In this document: positions 57,417 to 64,000 of the stretch, in pieces
Layout: every line of letters begins with the position of its first letter
Numbering within the stretch: the stretch's first letter is position 1
NCBI RefSeq assembly: GCF_015704865.1
Contig: NZ_JADQTO010000011.1
Location: 62,001 to 126,000 of the forward strand
Source: Actinoplanes aureus
GTDB lineage: Bacteria; Actinomycetota; Actinomycetes; Mycobacteriales; Micromonosporaceae
DNA: 64,000 nucleotides
Reading direction: 5' to 3'
Translations under genes and position numbers: made by a program
The notes under the pieces: generated by a model
The model's input: only the letters and a program-made list of their open reading frames with translations
What the model was told of the DNA's origin: nothing
Databases searched by the model: none

Positions 57417-58441
57417 GCGGAGCTGAGCGGGTCGTTCAGGACCCGCTCGAACGCGAGCTCGGCGGCACCGATGAGCCGGGCCTCCTCGCCCAGGGCCGCG
57501 ACGCTCAGGAGCGGCTCGGTCCGGCTGGTCGGCAACGCGGTGGCCCGCAGATGGGCCCGGAGGTCGTCACCGGCGGCGTGGAAGAGCGCGCGCAGCGTAC
57601 CGCCGAACACGACGGCCTCCGGGTTGAGGATGTTCACCAGGTTGGCGACGCCGTGGCCCAGCCAGCGGACGCTGTCGGCGGTGGGCTCGTCCGGGCGTAC
57701 CTCCGCCGCCCAGCAGCCGCGCGATCCGCATCGGCATGGCCGGCCTGCGGGGTTGACGATCATGTGCCCGACCTGGCCGCTGAAACCGCGGTGCCCGGTG
57801 ACGACGTGGCCGCCGGTGATGATGCCGGCGGTGATGCCGTCGTCGCCGTGCAGGTAGAGGACGTCGTCGAGGCCGCTGGCGGCGCCGCGGACGTGCTCGG
57901 CCAGCGCCGCCAGGGCGGCCGGGTCGCCGATCAGGGGCGGCTGGTCGCCGCCGAGTGCCTCGGCGAGGCCGGCGCCGAGAATTCCGGCGCCACCCGCGAT
58001 CGCCACGCCACAGCCGACGAGGACGCCGGCCGGCGCGGCGGCCCGCAACCGCTGGACCAGGTCCGCCAGCACGGCGACGGTCGCGCTGAGATCCGCGCCG
58101 GGCGGCCGGTCCGTGGTGCGGCTGTCGAGAATCTCACCGCCGAGCCCGACGCGTGCGGCACGCAGGTGGTCCGGCTCGACACTCAACGCGTACGCGTGAA
58201 AGCCGGTGGGGTTGGCGCGGACCACGGGGGAGGGACGCCCGGCCCGGCCGCTGGCGCGTGGGGTGTCCTCCTGGATCAGGCCGGCGGCGGCGAGTTCCGC
58301 GGCGAGTGCGCCGATGGTGCTGCGGTTGAGTCCGAGCCGGCTGGTCAGTTCGGCGCGGGAGGTGGCGCCGCGCAGGTGGACGTACCGCAGCACCGCGCCC
58401 AGGTTGTGGCGGCGCACCGACTCCTGAGGGGTGACGGCCAC
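57413..58441 (-). CDS. ROK-family transcriptional regulator (downstream of the sugar ABC operon)
   Basis: A 342-aa ROK regulator. N-terminal winged helix (TSRAELTSRLGLNRSTIGAL, about 28-47), then a sugar-kinase-like fold with GCGVAIAGGAG and a zinc motif CRCGSRGCW (about 262-270). The GTG at 58441 has GGAGG 8 nt upstream; the open frame to 58495 runs through a terminator palindrome and is rejected. It lies downstream of the ChvE-type gene on the same strand but is separated by a strong terminator. It probably represses the operon until the sugar is present. Confidence 0.9.
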   Translation of the reverse strand: MAVTPQESVRRHNLGAVLRYVHLRGATSRAELTSRLGLNRSTIGALAAELAAAGLIQEDTPRASGRAGRPSPVVRANPTGFHAYALSVEPDHLRAARVGLGGEILDSRTTDRPPGADLSATVAVLADLVQRLRAAAPAGVLVGCGVAIAGGAGILGAGLAEALGGDQPPLIGDPAALAALAEHVRGAASGLDDVLYLHGDDGITAGIITGGHVVTGHRGFSGQVGHMIVNPAGRPCRCGSRGCWAAEVRPDEPTADSVRWLGHGVANLVNILNPEAVVFGGTLRALFHAAGDDLRAHLRATALPTSRTEPLLSVAALGEEARLIGAAELAFERVLNDPLSSA

Positions 58442-58464
58442 GGCGTGGACCTCCGGGGTGACGA

Positions 58465-58498
58465 CGGGTGTCCCCGGGAAGCTTCCCGGGGACACCCG
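58465..58498. terminator. perfect 34-bp palindrome ending the sugar ABC operon
   Basis: CGGGTGTCCCCGGGAAG (58465-58481) and its exact complement (58482-58498) form a 17-bp-arm palindrome with no spacer. It begins 16 nt after the stop of the binding-protein gene. A cruciform or factor-binding role is also possible because the dyad is exact at the DNA level. Confidence 0.8.
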
Positions 58499-58513
58499 AT
58501 ACGCGGTGTGCGC

Positions 58514-59629
58514 CTACTTGGTGAGCGGGGACAGCTTCGGGTCGTCGGCGTACGCCTGTGCGGCGCTCGCCTTGGTCACGATGACCGGCTCGAGCAGGTA
58601 CGCGGGCACGACCTTGACCCCGTTGTCGTACGACTTGGTGTCGTTGACCTGCGGCTCGCTCCCACCTTGCAGGGTCTTGACCATGTTGACCGTCTCGGCG
58701 ACCAGCTTGCGGGTGTCCTTGTTGATCGTCGAGTACTGCTCACCGGCCATGATCGACTTGACCGACTCCACCTCGGAGTCCTGGCCGGTGACCACCGGGA
58801 TCGGCTTACCGGCGCCCTTGATCGAGGTGATGATGGCGCGGGCCAGCGTGTCGTTGGGCGACAGCACCCCGTCGAGGGTCTTGTCGCCGGTGTAGGTGGA
58901 GTTGAGCAGGGAGTCCATCCGGCTCTGCGCGTTCTCCGCCTTCCAGCCCTGGGTGGCGGTCTGCTTGATGTCGGTCTGCTTGGAGCCGACCACCAGCTCG
59001 CCCTTGTCGATCAGCGGCTTGAGTACGTCCATCGCGCCGTTGAAGAACACGCCCGAGTTGTTGTCGTCCGGCGAACCGGAGAACAGCTCGATCGTCCACG
59101 GTCCGGTCGCCTTTTTCGCCTTCATGCCCTCCAGTAGGGCCTCACCCTGCAACTGGCCGACCTTGAAGTTGTCGAACGCGATGTAGTAGTCCACGTCCTT
59201 GGTGTTGGTGATCAGCCGGTCGTAGGCGATCACCACCGCGCCGGACTGCTTGGCCTGCGCCACCTGGGTGGACAGCTGGGCAGCGTCGGTCGCGCCGATC
59301 ACGATGGCCTTCGCGCCCTTGGTGACCATCGCGGTGATCTGGGCCTGCTGGTCGGCGACGGTGGTCGACGCACCGGCGTACTGGACGTCGGCCTGGAAGC
59401 CGGCCTCCTTGAGTCCGTTGGTGAACAGGTCACCGGCGAGCACCCAGTTCTCCGACGTCTTCGAGGGCAGGGCGACGCCGATCAGGGCGTCGGCCGCGAA
59501 TCCCTTGGCGGCCCCGGCCTGTTCACCGGACTCACCACCCTCGCGTTCGGATGATCCACAGGCGCCGACGCTCAGCGCCAGCAGTGCCGCGGCACCGGCG
59601 GCGAGGCCTCTGGTAAGGATTTTGCGCAT
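58514..59629 (-). CDS. chvE: sugar ABC substrate-binding lipoprotein, ChvE-like
   Basis: A 371-aa periplasmic-type binding lipoprotein: lipobox VGAC (Cys at about residue 24), then a type I fold matching ChvE/GguA multiple-sugar binding proteins (GVALPSKTSENWVLAGDLF, VVIAYDRLITNTKDVDYYIA, GVLSPNDTLARAIITSI, VVTGQDSEVESVKSI). It delivers pentoses, galactose or glucose-like sugars to the permease. Third gene of the operon, 27 nt after the permease gene. Symbol by family resemblance only. Confidence 0.9.
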   Translation of the reverse strand: MRKILTRGLAAGAAALLALSVGACGSSEREGGESGEQAGAAKGFAADALIGVALPSKTSENWVLAGDLFTNGLKEAGFQADVQYAGASTTVADQQAQITAMVTKGAKAIVIGATDAAQLSTQVAQAKQSGAVVIAYDRLITNTKDVDYYIAFDNFKVGQLQGEALLEGMKAKKATGPWTIELFSGSPDDNNSGVFFNGAMDVLKPLIDKGELVVGSKQTDIKQTATQGWKAENAQSRMDSLLNSTYTGDKTLDGVLSPNDTLARAIITSIKGAGKPIPVVTGQDSEVESVKSIMAGEQYSTINKDTRKLVAETVNMVKTLQGGSEPQVNDTKSYDNGVKVVPAYLLEPVIVTKASAAQAYADDPKLSPLTK

Positions 59630-59656
59630 GACAAAGGGACCCTTCTTCTCAAGTGT

Positions 59657-60958
59657 TCATCGGGCGGCCGAGGTCTTCTCCTGCTCACGGGAGGCCTCGG
59701 CGAGGGCGACGGGATCGGCCGGTGTGTCCCGGCGGAACGGCCGCATCAGCGATCCGATGATCGAGAAGCGGCCCTGCTTCTTGTTGTAGACGTCCAGGGC
59801 GACGGCGCCGAGCAGGAACAGGCCCTTGATGATCTGGACCATGTCGGAGCCGGTGCCGGTCAGTTGCAGGCCGTTGTTGAGCACGGCCATGACGAGACCG
59901 CCGACGATCGCGCCGCCGATCGTGCCGAGCCCGCCGGAGACCGCGGCGCCGCCGATGAAGACCGCGGCGATCGCGTCCAGCTCCCAGTTCAGCCCGTCCT
60001 GCGGGCCGGAGGCGGCGGACCGGGCCACGAAGATCATGCCGGCCAGCGCGGAGAGGATTCCCATGTTGAGCATGACCAGGAAGTTGACCCGCCGCAGTTT
60101 GACGCCGGACAGCTCCGCGGCGCGGGAGTTGCCGCCGACCGCGTAGATGTGCCGGCCACCGGCCGTGTTGCGGGTGTAGAACGAGTACGCGATGACCAGG
60201 ACGGCCAGGATGATGCCGGAGATCGGGAAGCTGGTGCCGACCCGGCCGCCGGCGAACCGCAGCGTGGCGAAGACGATCACGCCGACCATCAGGGCGACCC
60301 GCAGCAGCGAGACCCAGAGCGGAGCCGGCTCGGCGCCCTCCATCTGCTGGCGTACCTTGCGGGCCCGGAACTCCCGCACCGCGACGGCGACGCAGGCCAG
60401 CGCGCCCAGCAGCAAAGTCAGGTTGTTGTATCCGGTGTCCGGGCCGACCTCGGGCAGATAGCCCGCGCCGATCTCCCGGAAGCCCTCCGGCACCGGCACC
60501 GTGTCGGCGTTGCCGATGTACTGGTTACCGCCGCGGAACAGCAGCATGCCGGCCAGCGTGACGATGAACGCCGGCACCCCGATGTACGCCACCCAGAAGC
60601 CCTGCCACGCGCCGATCAGCGCGCCCACCGCCAGGCCGAGCACGATGCCGAGCAGCCAGGGTACGTGGTGCTCGGTGACCGCTTTGGCCACCACGATGCC
60701 GGTGAACGCCGCGACCGAGCCGACGGACAGGTCGATGTGACCGGCGACGATCACCATCAGCATGCCGATGGACAGGATCGAGATGTACGCGTACTGCTGG
60801 GTCAGCGCGATCAGGTTGCTGGACGTCAGGGTGAGACCGTCGGTGCGGATCTGGAAGAACAGGATGATCGCCACCAGCGTGAAGATCATCCCGAATTGGC
60901 GGGCGTTGGAGGTCGTACCCCCGAAGAGGTTCTTCTGGAGATCTCTGATTCGGCTCAT
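59657..60958 (-). CDS. mmsB: sugar ABC permease, MmsB/GguB-like
   Basis: A 433-aa BPD/RbsC-type permease with about ten TM helices; the family is usually 390-430 aa. GMLMVIVAGHIDLSVGSVAA (about 58-77) and GGRHIYAVGGNSRAAELSGV (about 255-274) are signature segments, and FIGGAAVSGGLGTIGGAIVG is near the end. The ATPase stop overlaps its start by 4 nt. It forms the channel of a CUT2 importer. Confidence 0.92.
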   Translation of the reverse strand: MSRIRDLQKNLFGGTTSNARQFGMIFTLVAIILFFQIRTDGLTLTSSNLIALTQQYAYISILSIGMLMVIVAGHIDLSVGSVAAFTGIVVAKAVTEHHVPWLLGIVLGLAVGALIGAWQGFWVAYIGVPAFIVTLAGMLLFRGGNQYIGNADTVPVPEGFREIGAGYLPEVGPDTGYNNLTLLLGALACVAVAVREFRARKVRQQMEGAEPAPLWVSLLRVALMVGVIVFATLRFAGGRVGTSFPISGIILAVLVIAYSFYTRNTAGGRHIYAVGGNSRAAELSGVKLRRVNFLVMLNMGILSALAGMIFVARSAASGPQDGLNWELDAIAAVFIGGAAVSGGLGTIGGAIVGGLVMAVLNNGLQLTGTGSDMVQIIKGLFLLGAVALDVYNKKQGRFSIIGSLMRPFRRDTPADPVALAEASREQEKTSAAR

Positions 60959-62505
60959 CGCGTAGGTGTCTTCTTCGTCGAGGTCATCTGCTTCATGAGG
61001 AGTTCCGGATCGGCGTCGCGCCGGGCGATCTCGCCGGTGATGGTGCCTTCGAACACGGTGTAGATGCGGTCGCAGAGGCCGATCAGCTCGGGCAGCTCCG
61101 AGGAGATGACGATGACGCCCTTACCCTCGTCGGCGAGCTTCTGGATGATGCCGTAGATCTCGTACTTGGCGCCGACGTCGATGCCCCGGGTCGGCTCGTC
61201 GAGGATGAGCAGATCGGGATCGGTGAACATCCACTTCGCCAGGACGACCTTCTGCTGGTTGCCGCCGGACAGCTTGGTGACGCCCTCGTCGACGGTCGGC
61301 GTCTTGATCCGCAGGCTTCTGCGGTACGCCTCGGCCTCGCGATACTCGGCGGCCTCGTCGAGCACGCCGTTGCGGGTGATCTTTGACAGCTTCGCGGCGA
61401 CCACCGAGGTCTTGATATCGTCGAGCAGGTTCAGGCCGATCGCCTTGCGGTCCTCGCTGACGTACGCGAGGCCGTGCCGGATGGCGTCGGCGACCGACTT
61501 CAGCTCGATCTCCTTGCCGTCCTTGAAGATCCGACCGCCGAGATAGACACCGTACGAGCGGCCGAACAGGCTCATCGCCAGTTCGGTGCGGCCGGCGCCC
61601 ATCAGGCCGGCGAAGCCGACGATCTCGCCGCGCCGCACGGTGAAGCTGGAGTTCTTGCAGACCAGCCGCTCGGCGGAGATCGGATGGCGCACCGTCCAGT
61701 CACGGACCTCGAAGAACACCTCGCCGATCTGGGGTGCGTGGTCCGGGAAGCGGCTCTCCAGGTCCCGGCCCACCATGCCGCGTACGATCCGGTCCTCGTC
61801 GGCGCCTTCCGCCGCGACGTCGATCGTCTCGATGCTGCGGCCGTCGCGCAGGATGGTGATCGAGTCGGCGATCGCCTCGATCTCGTTCAGCTTGTGCGAG
61901 ATCATGATCGAGGTGATGCCGCGCTGCTTGAACCCGCGCAGCAGATCCAGCAGGTGCCGCGAGTCGGTCTCGTTCAGGGCCGCGGTGGGCTCGTCGAGGA
62001 TCAGCAGCCGGACGTCCTTGGCGAACGCCTTCGCGATCTCGACCAGCTGCTGCTTGCCGACGCCGATGTCCTTGACCAGGGTGTCCGGGTCCTCCTTGAG
62101 GCCGACCAGCGCCATCAGCTCGAGGGCCCGGTGGTTGGCGGCCTTCCAGTCGATCCGGCCGAAGCGGCGCGGTTCGTTGCCGAGGAAGATGTTCTCGGTG
62201 ATCGACATGCCCGGGACCAGGGCCAGTTCCTGGTGGATGATCACGATGCCGGCCTGCTCGCTGGCCCGGATGTCGGCGAACCGGGTCTCCGAGCCCTGAT
62301 AGACGATCGACCCGCGGTACGACCCGTACGGGTGGACGCCGCTGAGCACCTTCACCAAGGTCGACTTGCCGGCGCCGTTCTCCCCGCAGATCGCGTGGAT
62401 CTCTCCGGGACGCACCACGAGGCTGACGTCCGACAGTGCCGTGACGCCGGGGAACTCCTTGGTGATCGAGCGCATCTCCAGCAGTGGTGGAGCGTGTTCG
62501 TCCAT
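60955..62505 (-). CDS. mmsA: sugar ABC ATPase, MmsA/GguA-like (CUT2)
   Basis: A 516-aa double ATPase. First half: GENGAGKSTLVKVLSGVHPY, signature region DIGVGKQQLVEIAKAF, LLILDEPTAALNE. Second half: degenerate loop GLMGAGRTELAMSL, then SGGNQQKVVLAKW and LLILDEPTRGIDVG. This asymmetric arrangement is diagnostic of CUT2 sugar importers. First gene of the operon, divergent from a ROK regulator with a 95-nt gap that carries an AT-rich dyad. Confidence 0.93.
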   Translation of the reverse strand: MDEHAPPLLEMRSITKEFPGVTALSDVSLVVRPGEIHAICGENGAGKSTLVKVLSGVHPYGSYRGSIVYQGSETRFADIRASEQAGIVIIHQELALVPGMSITENIFLGNEPRRFGRIDWKAANHRALELMALVGLKEDPDTLVKDIGVGKQQLVEIAKAFAKDVRLLILDEPTAALNETDSRHLLDLLRGFKQRGITSIMISHKLNEIEAIADSITILRDGRSIETIDVAAEGADEDRIVRGMVGRDLESRFPDHAPQIGEVFFEVRDWTVRHPISAERLVCKNSSFTVRRGEIVGFAGLMGAGRTELAMSLFGRSYGVYLGGRIFKDGKEIELKSVADAIRHGLAYVSEDRKAIGLNLLDDIKTSVVAAKLSKITRNGVLDEAAEYREAEAYRRSLRIKTPTVDEGVTKLSGGNQQKVVLAKWMFTDPDLLILDEPTRGIDVGAKYEIYGIIQKLADEGKGVIVISSELPELIGLCDRIYTVFEGTITGEIARRDADPELLMKQMTSTKKTPTR

Positions 62506-62551
62506 GTGCGCCTCAGCTGTTTCACAACGGGAAAGTTTGTGTGCCGGAACT

Positions 62552-62578
62552 GTAAATCCAAATATTTTACTAAGTCAA
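62552..62578. promoter_or_regulatory. AT-rich ROK-type operator and promoter elements
   Basis: GTAAA (62552-62556) and TTTAC (62566-62570) dyad in an AATATTTT stretch, strongly AT-rich for this genome, next to TTGACT on the minus strand (62578-62573), a likely -35 for the ABC operon. ROK/XylR operators are AT-rich dyads of this form. Assignment inferred. Confidence 0.5.
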
Positions 62579-62600
62579 TCGTCTGGGGCATCATGACTGC

Positions 62601-63860
62601 GTGCGACGCACAGGTACCAATCTGCCGAAGGTCGGCCAGTACAACCGGGCCGTCGTGCTGGACCAGATCCAGCACGCCGACGGCATCAGCCGCGTCGAGA
62701 TCGCCGAGCTGACCGGCCTCACGCCGCAGGCCGTGTCGGGCATCGTCCGCCGGCTGATCGACGAGGGCATCGTCCGCGAGGACGGGTCGGGGCTGTCCAA
62801 CGGCGGCAAGCCGCGGACCCGGCTGCGCATCAACGCGGGAGCCGGCCTGGCCGTCGGCGTCCACTTCGATCCGGCCGGGCTGTCCTGTGTGGTCGTCGAC
62901 CTGCTGGGCCGCCCGCTGGCCACCGCGCAACGGCCGACGCCGGCCGGTGCCGACCCGGCCCGCATCACGGCGGCCGTCGCCGGCCTGGTCGATGAGGTCC
63001 TCCCGGCCGCCGGGGTGCGGCGCGGCCAGGTCCTCGGCCTCGGGGTCGCCGCACCCGGCCCGATCGACCAGCCGCTCGGCGACCTGGTGGCACCGCCGCA
63101 ACTGACCAGCTGGGGCCGGGTTCCGCTCAAGGAGATGCTGGCCGGGGCCACCGGCCTGCCGGTGACCATCGACAACGACGGAACCGCCGCGGCGATCGGC
63201 GAACGCTGGGCGGGCGTCGGGCGGGGAGTGGCCAACTTCGCCTACTTCTTCTTCGGCTCCGGCATCGGCGGGGGACTGATCCTGGGTCACCAGGTGCACC
63301 GCGGCGGCTCGATGAACGCGGCCGAGTTCGGGCACACCTCGGTACGGCCGGACGGTCCGCTCTGCTACTGCGGCAACCCGGGCTGCCTGGAGAGCCTGAT
63401 CAGCCCGGCGGCACTCACGGCCGACGTGCGGCGACGGCTGTTCGCGGGCGCCGATTCGCGGCTCGCCGCATCGTTCCGCGACGACCCGGCGACTGTGGAC
63501 TACGACGCGCTCCGGCTTGCCGCGGCGGCCGGTGACCCCCTGGCGGCCGAGGTCGTCGACACCGCCGCCGGATGGCTCGCCACCGCCGTCGTCAACGTGG
63601 CGAACATCGTCGACGTCGATCTGGTGGTCCTCGGCGGGCACGGCATCCGGCACATCGGGGAACGGTTCCGCAGCGCGGTGGGCCGGGCGCTCGCCACCCG
63701 TACGCTCGCCCGGCGCATCCACACCGTGCGGGTGGAGTTGTCCCCGCTCGGTGCGGATGCCGCCGTCGTCGGCGCGGCCGCGCTGGTGCTGTACGCCGCC
63801 TACTCACCGCAGGTCTCGGAGTTGCTGTCGTTGCCTAGGCGCGCCGCCACTTCTGGTTGA
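62601..63860 (+). CDS. ROK-family transcriptional regulator divergent from the sugar ABC operon
   Basis: A 419-aa ROK regulator: HTH ISRVEIAELTGLTPQAVSGI (about 29-48), sugar-kinase-like domain with GLGVAAPGPID, GSGIGGGLILG and zinc motif CYCGNPGCLESL. GTG start at 62601. As the divergent neighbour of the ATPase gene it is the primary candidate repressor of the operon; the second ROK gene at 57413 gives the locus two such regulators. The 3' end overlaps the convergent exoenzyme gene by 26 nt. Confidence 0.9.
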   Translation: MRRTGTNLPKVGQYNRAVVLDQIQHADGISRVEIAELTGLTPQAVSGIVRRLIDEGIVREDGSGLSNGGKPRTRLRINAGAGLAVGVHFDPAGLSCVVVDLLGRPLATAQRPTPAGADPARITAAVAGLVDEVLPAAGVRRGQVLGLGVAAPGPIDQPLGDLVAPPQLTSWGRVPLKEMLAGATGLPVTIDNDGTAAAIGERWAGVGRGVANFAYFFFGSGIGGGLILGHQVHRGGSMNAAEFGHTSVRPDGPLCYCGNPGCLESLISPAALTADVRRRLFAGADSRLAASFRDDPATVDYDALRLAAAAGDPLAAEVVDTAAGWLATAVVNVANIVDVDLVVLGGHGIRHIGERFRSAVGRALATRTLARRIHTVRVELSPLGADAAVVGAAALVLYAAYSPQVSELLSLPRRAATSG

Positions 63861-64000
63861 GCGTGCCGGCGCAGTCCCACAGCTGCACCCGGGCCCCGTC
63901 GTTGCCGTTCCACTCCTGGATGTCCAGGCACTTGTTCGCCTGCGGGTTCACCAGGTCACCGGCGGCGCTGAGCACCCACTGCTGGGCCGGGTTCCCGCTG
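63835..64000 (-). CDS. C-terminus of a ricin-type beta-trefoil lectin exoenzyme, cut by the window end
   Basis: The last 54 codons and TAG stop of a protein running off the right edge. It reads GNPAQQWVLSAAGDLVNP, then KCLDIQEWNGNDGARVQLWD, C, and GTLNQKWRRA. These are the QxW (NQKW) and CLD repeats of a ricin B/CBM13 beta-trefoil. Such a domain usually ends secreted glycoside hydrolases of actinomycetes; the catalytic part is outside the window. Its position beside a sugar importer and ROK regulator fits a polysaccharide-use locus (inference). Confidence 0.9.
   Translation of the reverse strand, partial: SGNPAQQWVLSAAGDLVNPQANKCLDIQEWNGNDGARVQLWDCAGTLNQKWRRA

Overview
The window looks like chromosomal DNA of a high-GC actinomycete, probably a Micromonosporaceae member of the Actinoplanes type; the genus is a guess. 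Supporting signs are the strong G/C bias at third codon positions, frequent GTG starts, many 4-nt start/stop overlaps, and actinobacterial families: a DUF574 methyltransferase, a mycothiol-dependent isomerase-type protein, an ECF41-type sigma factor, a DrrAB-like exporter, ROK regulators and a ricin-lectin exoenzyme. I see no rRNA, tRNA, CRISPR, transposase, integrase or prophage genes.

Layout. 1-6.3 kb: the end of a PaaK-like adenylating enzyme, a secreted lamin-tail protein, and a three-gene minus-strand operon whose last gene fuses a Lon-like (S16) peptidase domain, one membrane segment and a large WD40 propeller region. 6.3-6.9 kb: a gene-free block of 31-bp tandem repeats, 53-bp hairpin repeats and half of a long palindromic element. 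6.9-15.3 kb: two SDRs, a sorbosone-dehydrogenase-like lipoprotein, a WYL regulator, a HAD phosphatase, a siderophore-interacting flavoprotein, an MBL hydrolase/MFS pair and a GNAT. 15.4-25.4 kb: ferredoxin-NADP reductase behind a SoxR-like promoter, a DrrAB-type exporter with its TetR, a GIDE-domain protein, an ECF41 sigma factor translationally adjacent to a Tat-exported propeller-amidohydrolase, a membrane protein divergent from them, and another TetR. 25.4-34.4 kb: an F420-type LLM oxidoreductase, a lower-GC multispanning membrane protein, a methyltransferase, and a glycolate/lactate-type flavo-Fe-S oxidase plus serine-glyoxylate aminotransferase divergent from a MatC-like carrier. 34.4-50.7 kb: an ArsR/SRPBCC pair, a GH13 enzyme, an AraC regulator, a FUSC transporter, a DUF574 methyltransferase, a 661-aa membrane protein, a NarL-type two-component system, a broken SMI1/KNR4 gene, a VOC/ArsR/SRPBCC operon, an HtrA-like protease and a nitronate monooxygenase. 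50.8-57.4 kb: a 192-bp near-perfect palindrome, then small enzymes and regulators. 57.4-64 kb: a ChvE-MmsA-MmsB-type sugar ABC operon bracketed by two ROK regulators, and the C-terminus of a ricin-lectin exoenzyme.

How the parts work together. Several regulator/target pairs can be read with candidate operators: TetR with the LLM oxidoreductase, ArsR with SRPBCC, VOC/ArsR/SRPBCC, MarR with a mycothiol-type enzyme, and the two-component system with its divergent neighbour. In several of these the predicted promoter would give a leaderless transcript. The most novel candidate is the Lon-like/TM/WD40 operon at 1.8-6.3 kb. Next are the dispersed long-palindrome and 53-bp hairpin families and the SoxR-type 19-bp-spacer promoter of the ferredoxin reductase. 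All functions are inferred by reading the sequence; no database search was run.
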